64,000 bases of DNA. Source: DATFVA01 sp963811905 (GTDB taxonomy: Bacteria > Bacteroidota > Ignavibacteria > Ignavibacteriales > Ignavibacteriaceae). The notes beneath the pieces were generated by a model. The model saw only the letters and a list, made by a program, of their open reading frames with translations, was not told where the DNA came from and ran no database searches. Shown piece after piece: positions 34,616 through 43,992 of the stretch. Positions within the stretch are counted from its first letter, which is position 1, and each line of letters starts with the position of its first letter. Where the stretch lies: contig CAWETK010000011.1 of NCBI GenBank assembly GCA_963811905.1, positions 293,379 to 357,378 on the forward strand, given 5' to 3'. Made by a program: the position numbers and the translations under genes.

Positions 34616-35269
34616 ATGTCTTTTGTTACAGCAAGGGTAAGTGCCCTCGAACGCAGTTATAAACGGGGAATTGAAGTCAGCTTCATAATTGTCCTTCTTC
34701 TGATCATTGCGGCTTTTAAGTTTGCGCCTGTGGGAACGCCGGCAAATCTTTCCAGCCGCACTAATGCCGAATTATTTATTCCGACTCTTGTTGATCCGTC
34801 CCGGCAAATTAGCCTGCCGCCCTCCAGACCTGCACCCCCTGTCCCCGAGATCGCTCTCTCTGCCGATGAAATTCAGGATATTGTACTTGAATCGTCGGAT
34901 ATATTCGACAACCCTGTTGCTTCTCTTCCGCCTCAACATCCGAAAATTCCTGAAATAAAAGAAGAACCTGTTCCGTTTTATCAGCTCGAATCGTATCCTG
35001 AACCTGTCGGCGGTATGAAGTCGATTACTGAGAAAATTCATTATACGGAATTGGCCAGGAGAGCGGGAATTGAAGGGACGGTAACAATCGAAGCACTGCT
35101 TGGAAAGAATGGCGATGTGCTCCAGGCAAAGGTAATTAAAGGTATTGGCGGGGGACTTGATGAGATTGCCCTCAAGGCGATCATGGAAACTAAATTTATC
35201 CCGGGTATGCAGCGTGATAAACCGGTCATGGTGTGGTTGTCAATTCCGGTGAAGTTCAGTCTTCAGTGA
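34616..35269 (+). CDS. TonB family energy-transducing protein
   Basis: Inner-membrane protein that transmits proton-motive force to outer-membrane receptors. One transmembrane segment (residues about 20-38) is followed by a Pro-rich linker (about 60-115: PPSRPAPPVPEIA, then LPPQHPKIPEIKEEPVP) and a C-terminal TonB domain (about 125-217: IHYTELARRAGIEGTVTIEA, ending MVWLSIPVKF). AAAGGAG stands nine bases before the ATG. No exbB/exbD or receptor gene is adjacent, so its partners are elsewhere. Confidence 0.9.
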   Translation: MSFVTARVSALERSYKRGIEVSFIIVLLLIIAAFKFAPVGTPANLSSRTNAELFIPTLVDPSRQISLPPSRPAPPVPEIALSADEIQDIVLESSDIFDNPVASLPPQHPKIPEIKEEPVPFYQLESYPEPVGGMKSITEKIHYTELARRAGIEGTVTIEALLGKNGDVLQAKVIKGIGGGLDEIALKAIMETKFIPGMQRDKPVMVWLSIPVKFSLQ

Positions 35270-35647
35270 TTATTCGGCCGGGTAAGCTATTGTTGAAAGC
35301 AATGCATTCTTAGCCTGACGTGAATCAAGCCGTGTGTGCTGAACTATAACTGGTATGTCTGATTTTATAATACTTGAGTAATCTGTTCCTTCCGGTACAG
35401 GCTCCGGATCTTTCAGGTTGTTGAATCTGATGTGCATTGTTCTTCGCGCCGGTATTGTGATTTTGTAGGGACCGGCAGGATCTCTGTCGGAAAAATAAAT
35501 TGTAATTTCTATGTGTGCTTCCTGATCTGAAGTGTTCAATATACACGCGGTCTCGTGACTGAGCATCTCGGGCTCAGGTCCGTTGCTGCTCTTTGGTATG
35601 TAGCCTTCTGCAATTGCCCATACCTTTTTTCCTAATGCGTTCTTCAT
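35270..35647 (-). CDS. ASRT-domain protein (sensory rhodopsin transducer family)
   Basis: Soluble 125-residue protein matching the Anabaena sensory rhodopsin transducer family (PF07100) along its length: KVWAIAEGYIPKSSNGPEPE, SHETACILNTSDQEAHIEI, YFSDRDPAGPY, RFNNLKDPEPVP and VIVQHTRLDSRQAKNALLST. In cyanobacteria a member binds a rhodopsin, but the wider family has been proposed to bind small molecules such as sugars. No rhodopsin gene lies in the window. It is the last gene of a minus-strand operon with an enolase-superfamily enzyme and a FAD/Fe-S dehydrogenase, which favours a metabolic ligand-binding role. Confidence 0.88.
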   Translation of the reverse strand: MKNALGKKVWAIAEGYIPKSSNGPEPEMLSHETACILNTSDQEAHIEITIYFSDRDPAGPYKITIPARRTMHIRFNNLKDPEPVPEGTDYSSIIKSDIPVIVQHTRLDSRQAKNALLSTIAYPAE

Positions 35648-35657
35648 ATTTTCTTTC

Positions 35658-36089
35658 TCATATTTTAATTAAGGGTAATCCGGTCTCTTCATCCATCTCG
35701 CGGTGCAGATAGTCGGGAGATTCGGTCAGTACAATTTCCAGCGTCGGCCTGACGATCCCTTCCTTTAAATGACCTCCCATGGCATTTCCGCCTCGTTTGC
35801 CGACTACAGTGTGAATGTGAACTTTCGGCTTGCTCTTGTATCGTGAAATGTTGCCGATAAGCGATACTACCTCGACCTGTTCCCTGATCTCGTTATTTAT
35901 GTAATCCTTTTTATCCATGTCAAAATAAGCCAGGGTTACTTTTCTGAATGCGCCTATCGCTGTTAAATGACTGTCCGTCAGATTGTTTTCTTCGGCAAAA
36001 TTTTCCAGTCCTGAAATAACTTCTTCGTCTTTGTCAAATACTATAACATATGTTTTATGCTCTCCGGCATTGACCAGCTTATTTTTCAT
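35658..36089 (-). CDS. PPC (DUF296) domain protein
   Basis: Single PPC/DUF296 domain of 143 residues: YVIVFDKDEEVISGLENFA, SHLTAIGAFRKVTLAYFD, SLIGNISRYKSKPKVHIHTV and GKRGGNAMGGHLKEGIV, with the conserved His-x-His pair that binds a metal in structures of this family. In plants the domain follows AT-hooks; bacterial single-domain forms have unknown roles. Its start overlaps the FAD/Fe-S gene stop in an ATGA and it lies ten bases before the ASRT gene, so the three are one unit. Confidence 0.86.
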   Translation of the reverse strand: MKNKLVNAGEHKTYVIVFDKDEEVISGLENFAEENNLTDSHLTAIGAFRKVTLAYFDMDKKDYINNEIREQVEVVSLIGNISRYKSKPKVHIHTVVGKRGGNAMGGHLKEGIVRPTLEIVLTESPDYLHREMDEETGLPLIKI

Positions 36090-39037
36090 TGCCTCTTCCT
36101 CCTTAATTGATTATTCAGATCTTTGAAGACTTCTTCAGCCGACGCCTTTTTATCGTGGGAAGCAAGATACATTACTTCAGCAAAATGCATTGCTTTCCTG
36201 TTGCTTAACTGGCTGATCTGTTCCCGGCAGCTGAACCCGTCGGCAATTATTAGCGTATCTTTATCCGCATCTCTAACGGCGGGGATAAGAACCCTTTCAC
36301 CGCACTTGACCGATACATCATATTTCCCTTTCTCAAATCCGAACGATCCCGCCATCCCGCAGCACCCGGTTTCAGGCGCACTGTAATCTATATTCATTTT
36401 TGAAAGGATGTCTGTTTCATCATCCATTCCCATAATCGACTTGTGATGACAGTGTCCATGCACAAGTGCTTTCCTGCCGAGGTTTTCATAATTGAAATCT
36501 TTTACTTCTTTCGAAAGGAATTCGCTTATCATATATGTATTCCCGGATAATCTCTTTGCGTCCTGGTTGTTCGGAAACATATTGCCAAGTTCATCTCTGA
36601 ATGTAGCTATGCAGCTTGGTTCAAGTCCCACTACAGGAATTCCTTCTTCTATTTCTGCCTGCAGGGTCACTAGTGTCTCCTGCAATAATTTTTTTGCGAG
36701 GTCGAGCATTCCGAAATCATATAAGGGACGTCCGCAGCATAAATTTTTCTCGGGAAGGATTACTTCGTATCCAGCTTCTTCAAGAAGGAGCTTGCCGGCA
36801 AGCGATGTCCGGGGAAAAAACAAATTGTTGAAGGTATCATTCCATAAAATAACTTTGGGTTTTCCTGATGACTTACCGCTGGATTTACCATTGCTTTTAA
36901 AATACCAGTCGCGGAATGACTGCTTTGCGAACTTAGGGATTTTCCGTTCCTGTGCGATGCCGCCTGCAAATTTTGCAAAGTTATTCAGACCGGGAGTAGA
37001 CATAATGAAGTTCACTAATCCCGGTACTTTCGTTGCCGCCTTCCCCCACCAGTAAATCAGTCCCATTGAATATGCAGCCATCGGCCGCGCTTTGTAACCA
37101 TAATAGTGAGATAGAAATTCCGCTTTATAGGTTGCCATATCAACGTTAACGGGACAATCGTTTTTACATCCTTTGCAGGCAAGACATAGATCGAGGGCTT
37201 CCTTCACCGGCTCACTGTTCCATCCTTCATCAAGTTCTTTTCCGTTCAGCATTTCAAAAAGCAGCCTTGCTCTTCCTCTTGTTGAATGCATTTCCTCCCG
37301 GGTAACCATATAACTTGGGCACATGGTTCCGCCGTCATGTCGTCTGCACTTTCCCACACCAACACACCTTAAGGCTGCATTAGCAAAATTGAAGTTATCC
37401 TCCGGATATTGAAAGACTGTCTCGTATGCCGGTGGATTGTAGTCTGTTCCCAGACGGAGGTTCTCATCAATGCCGTAAGCATCAATTATTTTCCCCGGGT
37501 TCATCTTCCAGCCGGGATCCCATATTGATTTGTATTCCCTGAATGCATCAATTATTTCTTCCCCATACATTTTAACCAGCAAGGCACCTCTGGCCTGGCC
37601 GTCGCCGTGTTCACCCGACAATGATCCGTTATAGCTTACAACAAGGTCGGCAGCCTCATTCACAAATTCTTTGAATAATTTTATTCCATCAGCAGTGCGT
37701 AAGTTAAAGGTGATCCTGCAGTGAATACATCCTTGCCCGAAATGTCCGTATACTGAAACATCATAATCGTATTTCTTCATAAGCTTTTTAAGATCACGCA
37801 GATAATCACCCACTTTCTCAGGATCAACAGCTGAATCTTCCCAGCCGGGCCAGGTAGATTTATTCCCGGGTACGTGTGCCGTTGCACCAAGTCCTGATTC
37901 TCTGATCTCCCATACTTTTTTCTCCTCATCTTCATCATCATATAGTTTCATTTCTGGGGGATCATCTTCCTTCTTCAGCGCATCCATACATTTCTTTGCC
38001 TGCTTGTCGGCTTTCTCTTTTGTTTCGTCTCCGAACTCGACGAGAAGCCACCCGCCTCCTTCAGGGAGCAGTTTGGTATCCTGAATATTCATCCCTTTCT
38101 TTGTCATATAATCTATCAGAAGATTGTCAATCCCTTCAAGTCCTATCGGCTTATACTTTAGTATTTCCGGAACATGATCGCCTGCGGAAAAAACATCGGG
38201 GTAGCCGAGCACAAGGAGAGAGCGCTTCCTGGGACTATCAACTAGTTTCAGTTTTGCTTCAAGTATTACGACGCAGGTGGATTCCGATCCTATTAAAGCC
38301 CTTGCAACATTAAAATTCTTTTCCGGCAGAAGATCATCGAGGTTATATCCTGAAACTCTGCGCGGAATATCAGGGTATCGTTTTCTTATCAGTTCAGCAT
38401 AATTATCTCTTAATTTTTTTAATCTTTTGTATATATCAGCTTTTCTTCCGCCTTCATTTATTATAGTCTCATACTGCTCATCCGTAGTCTCGCCGACTGT
38501 CATTCTTATTCCGTCGTATGTCAGAATATCAAGTTCAATAACATTATCAACCGTTTTCCCGGCCATAACAGAATGTATACCGCAGGAATTATTACCCATC
38601 ATTCCGCCCAGCGTGCAATGGTTGTGAGTTGCAGGATCAGGTCCGAATGTAAGATTATATTTTTCGGCTTCGTCTCTAAGACTGTCAAGCACTACACCGG
38701 GCTGAACCCTCGCATATTTTTCGTCGGGGTTCACCTCTAATATTTTATTCAGATATTTTGAAAAATCCATTACTACAGCGGCATTGCAGCACTGCCCTGC
38801 CAGGCTGGTACCGCCTCCCCGTGAAAGTAAAGGTATGCTGTATTTATGACATAGATTGACGGTTTCAATGACATCGTTTGTTTCTTTGGGGATTACAACT
38901 CCTATCGGAACCTGCCTATAGTTTGAGCCGTCGGTTGCATACAGTGCCCTGCTCCCTTTGTCAAACCTAACTTCTCCCTTTATTTTATTCTTAAGACCAT
39001 TAACAAGTTCATCAATATCTATATTATTATTCTGCAT
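36086..39037 (-). CDS. FAD-linked oxidase / Fe-S heterodisulfide-type protein (D-lactate dehydrogenase-like, YdiJ-like)
   Basis: Large 2-hydroxyacid dehydrogenase fusion (983 residues). Domain order: FAD-binding PCMH (about 25-200; PLLSRGGGTSLAGQ, MMGNNSCGIHS), FAD-oxidase C-terminal domain (about 250-530; GEHGDGQARG near 485), a two-cluster Fe-S domain (CLACKGCKNDCPVN) and two CCG domains (CCGRPLYDFG; HGHCHHKSIMG with GCCGMAGSFG). This is the GlcD+GlpC-like layout of YdiJ and D-lactate dehydrogenases that pass electrons to quinone. The exact acid substrate is open; neighbours suggest a sugar acid or its breakdown product. Confidence 0.85.
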   Translation of the reverse strand: MQNNNIDIDELVNGLKNKIKGEVRFDKGSRALYATDGSNYRQVPIGVVIPKETNDVIETVNLCHKYSIPLLSRGGGTSLAGQCCNAAVVMDFSKYLNKILEVNPDEKYARVQPGVVLDSLRDEAEKYNLTFGPDPATHNHCTLGGMMGNNSCGIHSVMAGKTVDNVIELDILTYDGIRMTVGETTDEQYETIINEGGRKADIYKRLKKLRDNYAELIRKRYPDIPRRVSGYNLDDLLPEKNFNVARALIGSESTCVVILEAKLKLVDSPRKRSLLVLGYPDVFSAGDHVPEILKYKPIGLEGIDNLLIDYMTKKGMNIQDTKLLPEGGGWLLVEFGDETKEKADKQAKKCMDALKKEDDPPEMKLYDDEDEEKKVWEIRESGLGATAHVPGNKSTWPGWEDSAVDPEKVGDYLRDLKKLMKKYDYDVSVYGHFGQGCIHCRITFNLRTADGIKLFKEFVNEAADLVVSYNGSLSGEHGDGQARGALLVKMYGEEIIDAFREYKSIWDPGWKMNPGKIIDAYGIDENLRLGTDYNPPAYETVFQYPEDNFNFANAALRCVGVGKCRRHDGGTMCPSYMVTREEMHSTRGRARLLFEMLNGKELDEGWNSEPVKEALDLCLACKGCKNDCPVNVDMATYKAEFLSHYYGYKARPMAAYSMGLIYWWGKAATKVPGLVNFIMSTPGLNNFAKFAGGIAQERKIPKFAKQSFRDWYFKSNGKSSGKSSGKPKVILWNDTFNNLFFPRTSLAGKLLLEEAGYEVILPEKNLCCGRPLYDFGMLDLAKKLLQETLVTLQAEIEEGIPVVGLEPSCIATFRDELGNMFPNNQDAKRLSGNTYMISEFLSKEVKDFNYENLGRKALVHGHCHHKSIMGMDDETDILSKMNIDYSAPETGCCGMAGSFGFEKGKYDVSVKCGERVLIPAVRDADKDTLIIADGFSCREQISQLSNRKAMHFAEVMYLASHDKKASAEEVFKDLNNQLRRKRQ

Positions 39038-39076
39038 TTATCACCTGACTCTGTTTGACATATTTATCGCGTCGGT

Positions 39077-40198
39077 TTATACCTCATATTTTTCTATATC
39101 ACTCTTCTTTAATTCAAGACCAAGACCGGTCAGACTTTTATCGGGAACAAGTCTTCCTCCCTCAGGCTGAGGGAAGCCGTCAAAAAACATTCTCTCAATT
39201 CTTACATGATCATGAAAATACTCTATGTGTCTTACCCTTTTTGCACAGCTTCCGGCATGCATATGAACTGCCGGAGCAGTATGAGCAGACAGCGGAATAT
39301 TTGCTGCTTCACATAAAACATTTGCCTTCAGGAAACCGGTTATGCCGCCGCAGCGTGTACCGTCAGCCTGGAGTACATCAACGGAACCTGCATCAAGCAT
39401 CCGTTTGAAATAGAAATAATCATAGCCGTATTCTCCTGCGGTCACTTCAATCGGTGCGGGAACCCGTTCTCTTAGCAGCCTCAATCCTTCCAGGTCGTCG
39501 GAAGTAACAGGCTCTTCATACCAGCTTACTCCATATTCAAGAAACTCAACAGCTTTTTTCAGAGCCTGCTTTTTTGTGTATGCCCCGTTTGCATCCACAA
39601 ATAGTTCTGCTGCATTACCTATGGCTTCTCTTGCCGCTTGAACTCTTTCAAGATCCCTGGCAGGCTCTCTGCCAATCTTCATTTTTACCCTGGGGATTCC
39701 TCCATCTACCCAGCCCGAAAGCTGCTCCTGTAATTCTGAAATGGAATAGGAAGTAAATCCTCCGCTGCCGTAAATTTCAACCCCATCGTTATACTCACCT
39801 AAAAGAGTAACTAATGGTATCCCAAGTATCCTGGCTTTTAAATCGTAAAGAGATATATCTACTGCAGAGATAGCCTCCGATACCATGCCCGGCCTGCCTA
39901 TATTCCTGATTTCGTGAAGCAGATCGTACCATAGGGACTCAATATTCATAATATTTTTGTCCTTAATTATTCCGGCGAGCTTATCATTTATGAGCTGTGC
40001 AGCCGATGAGTGAGTATAAGAATAGCCGATCCCTCTTTGTCCGGCTGCTTCCGCTTCAGCTATTACAATTGTCGTTGAATCCCACTTGATAGTACCGTCG
40101 GATTCCGGCTTATCAGTCGGGATCCTGTACGCTTTAGCTGATAAATTCTTTAGTTTTATATCTATCTTTTCTTCAGCATCTACATTAAAGCTGCTCAT
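39077..40198 (-). CDS. Enolase-superfamily enzyme (mandelate racemase / muconate cycloisomerase type)
   Basis: Enzyme of 373 residues that abstracts a proton next to a carboxylate. Catalytic elements are complete: KMK at the end of strand 2 (RVKMKIGRE), metal ligands Asp in FVDANGAY, Glu in WYEEPV and Glu in TAGEYGYD, and a His/Asp pair in LQADGTRCGG and PLSAHTAPAVH. The capping domain occupies residues 1-130. The acid-sugar dehydratase or dipeptide/muconate activity cannot be chosen from sequence alone. It starts two bases after the SDR gene and lies 39 bases before the FAD/Fe-S gene. Confidence 0.85.
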   Translation of the reverse strand: MSSFNVDAEEKIDIKLKNLSAKAYRIPTDKPESDGTIKWDSTTIVIAEAEAAGQRGIGYSYTHSSAAQLINDKLAGIIKDKNIMNIESLWYDLLHEIRNIGRPGMVSEAISAVDISLYDLKARILGIPLVTLLGEYNDGVEIYGSGGFTSYSISELQEQLSGWVDGGIPRVKMKIGREPARDLERVQAAREAIGNAAELFVDANGAYTKKQALKKAVEFLEYGVSWYEEPVTSDDLEGLRLLRERVPAPIEVTAGEYGYDYFYFKRMLDAGSVDVLQADGTRCGGITGFLKANVLCEAANIPLSAHTAPAVHMHAGSCAKRVRHIEYFHDHVRIERMFFDGFPQPEGGRLVPDKSLTGLGLELKKSDIEKYEV

Positions 40199-40200
40199 CG

Positions 40201-41211
40201 CTAAAATAATCTTTTAATAAAAGTGCCCAGTACCGCAGCAGCTGCCAATCCCGCCGCCGCCGCACCTATAAAGTTTTTATTCTCATCAATCTTTAACTGC
40301 CAGCTATTTCCTTTTGATATATTATCAAAATCTCCATGCGTTCCGAAGTCACCTTCTACAGGTTCGTAAAGATTATTCGGTCTGTTTTTGTCAATTGGCT
40401 GATCGGTCAGCTGGGAATTAAAACCGTTCTTAGCAAGATACTTATCACCATACCCCGGAAAGAATTTATTGCCGTTAACAATTACTGCGGTGCTCATACC
40501 GACATACATCTCACGTTTATTATTAAACGCAGCATAATGTATAGCATCGGCAGCAACCTCCGGCTGATAAATTGGAGGAACCGGCTGCGGTTTTTTATCG
40601 AAAGTTGTCTTACACCAGTTGAATTGCGGTGTGTTAAGTGCGGGCATCTGTACCATTGCAAGGTGAACGCTGCTGCCCTCATGCAGTAATTCACTCCGCA
40701 ATGATTCGGTAAATCCCTGTATGGCATGCTTCGATCCGCAATAAGCCGACTGAAGAGGTATGCCCCGGTAAGCCAATGCTGAGCCCACCTGGACGATCGA
40801 TCCTTTATCGCGTGATTTCATTCTCTTAAGTGCAGCCATTGTCCCATAAACCTGTCCAAGGTAGGTTACTTCCGTTACTCTTTTAAAATCCTTCGGTTCA
40901 ATTTCCAGAAAAGGAGCGAACACAGTAGCCATTGCATTATTAATCCAGATATCTATCGGCCCGAAGTTTTCCTCAACCCTGGATGCGGCCTCGTCCACCT
41001 GGTCAAAATCTGAAACATCACATTGTATTGTCATCGCCGTGCCGCCAAGCTTCTCAACTTCTTCTTTTGCTGCCTCCAGTCCTTGTTTGCCTCTTGCTAT
41101 AAGAGCTATTTTATGATGGTCTCTGGCAAATCGTTTTGCAGCAGCCCTGCCTGCACCGGCTGAAGCTCCTGTAATTACAACAACTTTCGGATGTACATAA
41201 TCATTATTCAT
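40201..41211 (-). CDS. SDR family oxidoreductase with hydrophobic C-terminal tail
   Basis: Short-chain dehydrogenase: NAD(P)-binding TGASAGAG near the start, NNAMA, the catalytic Ser of VQVGSALAYRG and the YCGSK active-site pair. The family domain ends near residue 250; the additional 85 residues finish in an Ala-rich hydrophobic stretch followed by KRLF, which may anchor the protein to the membrane. The ATG used begins MNNDYVHPK; a longer frame from 41253 starts inside an inverted repeat and is less likely. It heads the operon with the enolase-superfamily enzyme. Confidence 0.85.
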   Translation of the reverse strand: MNNDYVHPKVVVITGASAGAGRAAAKRFARDHHKIALIARGKQGLEAAKEEVEKLGGTAMTIQCDVSDFDQVDEAASRVEENFGPIDIWINNAMATVFAPFLEIEPKDFKRVTEVTYLGQVYGTMAALKRMKSRDKGSIVQVGSALAYRGIPLQSAYCGSKHAIQGFTESLRSELLHEGSSVHLAMVQMPALNTPQFNWCKTTFDKKPQPVPPIYQPEVAADAIHYAAFNNKREMYVGMSTAVIVNGNKFFPGYGDKYLAKNGFNSQLTDQPIDKNRPNNLYEPVEGDFGTHGDFDNISKGNSWQLKIDENKNFIGAAAAGLAAAAVLGTFIKRLF

Positions 41212-41252
41212 TGAAACATTCTTTATTAAATTATTAGATCGCCCGGGGGCCA

Positions 41253-41295
41253 TTCTAAAAGATAAACCATGATAAAAACCGATAATCTTTTAGAA
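41253..41295. repeat. Inverted repeat between the ThDP oxidase and SDR genes
   Basis: Arms TTCTAAAAGAT/ATCTTTTAGAA (11 bp, perfect) flank 21 bases. Both neighbouring genes run on the minus strand; the hairpin may end the upstream transcript or regulate the downstream one. No U-run terminator tail is present. Confidence 0.45.
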
Positions 41296-41314
41296 CGGAT
41301 TTCCCGGGAATTGG

Positions 41315-43066
41315 TTATATCAGTTCCCTTACCTTATCTGATGCAATAGTAAGCGCTATTTTTCCCTTGTTGGGTTCACCTCTTACAAGGGATTTTGCGA
41401 ATGATTTCGCCTGCTTGTATTCAATCTTTGCAGGCAGCGGCGGTTCGTAAGGATCAACTACAGCTTCAACTACAGCCGGTCCGTCATACTCCAGCGCTTC
41501 TTTCAGTATCTTTCCGCAGTCCTTTGCATTTTCAATTGAGAATCCTTTTGCACCGCAGGCCTCGGCAAACTTTGCAAAATTTATAGGCTCCAGCTTTACA
41601 CCGTATTCAGGGTTGCCGAGGAATACCATTTGCTCCCATTTAATCTGACCGAGAGTATTATTTTTAATTATGATTACCTTAACAGGAAGATTATACTTAA
41701 CGCAGGTTGATATCTCTGCCATAAGCATTGAAAATCCGCCGTCGCCGACGAATGCTACACACTGCCTCTGCGGATAAGCAACCTGTGCTGCAATTGCATA
41801 GGGGAGTCCGTTTGCCATAGTTGCAAGGTTCCCCGAGAGGGAATACATTTGATCCCCTTTTGCCTTAATTTGTCTTGCCCACCATGTTGCTATAGTTCCC
41901 GAATCTGATGAAACAATGGCATCATCTTTTAATAATTTTCCAAGCTCCCACGAAACCACCTGCGGTTTCATTGGTTTATCTTTCCTGGTGCCTCTTTCCT
42001 CCATCAGCGACCACCATTCTTTCATACCGTCCTGTGCTTTTTTCAGGAAGCTCTGATCTTCTTTCTTTTTTAACAGCGGGATAAGATATTTAAGCGTCTG
42101 TTTACTCTCTCCCGCGAGTCCTGCCTCAACAGGATACCGCAAACCTATCCTGGTGGGATCAATATCTATCTGTACGCACCTTGCTTGTCCCGGCTCCGGA
42201 TAAAATTCGATGTAAGGAAATGAGGAGCCTATAATGAAAAGGGTGTCGCATTCCTCTACTGCTTCCTGGGAAGGTTTGGTACCAAGCAGACCAATACTTC
42301 CGGTTGTATAAGGACTGTCATCAGGCACGCAGGCTTTTCCAAGAAGCGGCTTGATAATAGGGGCTCCTAATAGCTGTGCAGTCTGTTCAAGTTCTTCCCG
42401 GCATCCGAGAGCTCCGCGGCCTGCAAAGATTGCAACCTTCTGTCCGTCGTTAAGTACCTGGGCTGCTTTCTGCAAATCCATCTGTGAGGGGATCGGGTGC
42501 TGAGGTGAATAAACATTTGAGGTATGATGAGGAATATTTCTCTTGGAACGATTATTTAAGCCTTCGACACTCTGTAAATCACTTGGAAAAGTAATGTGTG
42601 CAACTCCTCTTCTGTTCAAGGCATACCTGCATGCAAGGTTCGTTACGTTTTCAACATGGGTTGAGCCCATAATTCTAACATTATATACGGTTACATCCTC
42701 AAATAACCTGTCAAGTTCAACATCCTGCTGTCCATGTGTATTCATCAGATCGTGAAACTGGTTCCCCGTTATAGCCAGTACAGGCTGACCATCCATTTTA
42801 GCATCATATAAACCATTTAATAGGTGTATGCCGCCGGGACCGCTGGTTGCAAGGCAGACGCCAAGTCTTCCTGTGTATTTCGCATAGGCACATGCCATAA
42901 AAGCAGCCGCTTCTTCATGCCGGACATGAATAAATTTTATTTTATCCTGTCTCTTCCGCAGCGCTTCCATAATTCCGTTTATGCCGTCACCGGGCAGACC
43001 AAATATATATTCTACATTCCATTGTTCCAGAACATCGACAAGTATATCTGATGCAGTACTCTTCAT
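41315..43066 (-). CDS. ThDP-dependent pyruvate oxidase / dehydrogenase-like enzyme
   Basis: Thiamine diphosphate enzyme of 583 residues with the three-domain layout of PoxB and acetolactate synthase. Seen are the catalytic Glu (VRHEEAAAFMACAYAK), ATSGPGGIHLLNGLYDAK, a central FAD/nucleotide-like domain (IFAGRGALG), and the ThDP motif GDGGFSMLMAEI ending in NN. PoxB-type enzymes oxidise pyruvate to acetate and CO2 with electrons to quinone; acetolactate synthase is less likely because no small-subunit or branched-chain genes are nearby. AGAGG precedes the start. It follows the respiratory operon after 118 bases on the same strand. Confidence 0.85.
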   Translation of the reverse strand: MKSTASDILVDVLEQWNVEYIFGLPGDGINGIMEALRKRQDKIKFIHVRHEEAAAFMACAYAKYTGRLGVCLATSGPGGIHLLNGLYDAKMDGQPVLAITGNQFHDLMNTHGQQDVELDRLFEDVTVYNVRIMGSTHVENVTNLACRYALNRRGVAHITFPSDLQSVEGLNNRSKRNIPHHTSNVYSPQHPIPSQMDLQKAAQVLNDGQKVAIFAGRGALGCREELEQTAQLLGAPIIKPLLGKACVPDDSPYTTGSIGLLGTKPSQEAVEECDTLFIIGSSFPYIEFYPEPGQARCVQIDIDPTRIGLRYPVEAGLAGESKQTLKYLIPLLKKKEDQSFLKKAQDGMKEWWSLMEERGTRKDKPMKPQVVSWELGKLLKDDAIVSSDSGTIATWWARQIKAKGDQMYSLSGNLATMANGLPYAIAAQVAYPQRQCVAFVGDGGFSMLMAEISTCVKYNLPVKVIIIKNNTLGQIKWEQMVFLGNPEYGVKLEPINFAKFAEACGAKGFSIENAKDCGKILKEALEYDGPAVVEAVVDPYEPPLPAKIEYKQAKSFAKSLVRGEPNKGKIALTIASDKVRELI

Positions 43067-43184
43067 ATCAAACCTCTTTTTTTCATAAATTCTTTTAGTG
43101 TCTATTACCTAAGTAATTAAAACATTTAATCCAATTAATTTGTGATTTGTTATTTAATTCCCTGCAGCAGTGTTTATTGTCATC

Positions 43185-43682
43185 CTATTCGGGAGATGAC
43201 TTATTATATTTAAAGTTTTTTACATAAAGACATAAATACCACCAGTACTTATAGGGTATAACTCTCTCAAGCACGGGCGTATGTCCTGTTCCTGTAAGCA
43301 TATTTTTTACGAGTCTGCCGTCAGGCTGATTTCTGATAGTATCTTTTCTCAAGTCAGATGGTTTTGGTATGTAACTTTTGCCTACGGGACCATTGCCGTC
43401 AAGATCCGCACCATGACAGAAGACGCAGTAATAATTGTAATATACACGGCCCTTTGCAAAATTTTCAGGAGTATTCTTTAACTGGCTCGATTCATTCCCG
43501 GCTGGCAGCGTCGGAAACTTTTCTACCGGAATGGAATGAGGCGGAGGAAGCATCTCGCTTTTTTCGAATGTCCGTAAATTCTCCTGCTCTTCCATATGCG
43601 GTCCTGTAAAAAGCAGGTAAGCCGCTGCCGCAAGAACAATAACTACTGCTACCGCAAGTCCTATGATATATTTTTTCTTCAT
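43185..43682 (-). CDS. actE: ActE-like monoheme cytochrome c of alternative complex III
   Basis: Membrane-anchored c-type cytochrome. Residues about 6-26 form the anchor; one heme site CVFCH lies near residue 87, with the distal Met probably within LVKNMLTG. The approach sequence MLPPPHSIPVEKF and the heme surroundings (FAKGRVYYNYYC, GPVGKSYIPKPSDL) resemble ActE. It overlaps the preceding gene by four bases and ends the operon, separated from the rest of the act genes by the oxidase block. It may carry electrons from ACIII to the oxidase. Confidence 0.78.
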   Translation of the reverse strand: MKKKYIIGLAVAVVIVLAAAAYLLFTGPHMEEQENLRTFEKSEMLPPPHSIPVEKFPTLPAGNESSQLKNTPENFAKGRVYYNYYCVFCHGADLDGNGPVGKSYIPKPSDLRKDTIRNQPDGRLVKNMLTGTGHTPVLERVIPYKYWWYLCLYVKNFKYNKSSPE

Positions 43683-43984
43683 TTCAAACTGTCTTCCGGA
43701 GATTTTACAGTAACCTTATGCTCTTTTGTCTCTTTAAGTATTTTTGCCTCCGGCAAATGTTCTATCTGATCCGGCGGAAACAATTCATCTTTATATTCCC
43801 TTGTTGAATAGATTGATTGTGACGGGGCGTCGGGGAGTATTTCGTAGTCCCATTTCCGCGGCGGTTCCTTTATAATCGTCATCATAACCATTGCCCAGCC
43901 TAAAATGAATACTGCAAACATGATTACAAGAAACCATCCCATTCGATTATTTCCACTCTCAGTATATTCTTCATATTGTGCCAT
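43679..43984 (-). CDS. Unknown single-TM subunit candidate of the ACIII-oxidase operon
   Basis: Protein of 101 residues with one transmembrane helix (about 15-36: MGWFLVIMFAVFILGWAMVM) and a polar C-terminal domain of 65 residues rich in Pro, Asp and Glu. No heme, metal or known family motif is seen. The ATG beginning MAQYEEY is preferred: a longer frame overlaps the upstream gene. The gene overlaps actE by four bases. An accessory oxidase subunit role is inferred from position only. Confidence 0.68.
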   Translation of the reverse strand: MAQYEEYTESGNNRMGWFLVIMFAVFILGWAMVMMTIIKEPPRKWDYEILPDAPSQSIYSTREYKDELFPPDQIEHLPEAKILKETKEHKVTVKSPEDSLK

Positions 43985-43992
43985 AATATTCT

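Noticed and set aside
35270..35647. Light sensing, suggested by the sensory rhodopsin transducer family name
   Set aside because: No opsin gene in the window; the neighbours are metabolic enzymes, so the light role is not supported.
36492..37055. 187-residue open frame on the plus strand opposite the FAD/Fe-S dehydrogenase
   Set aside because: Shadow of the real gene; Ser/Pro/Phe-rich composition typical of antisense frames.
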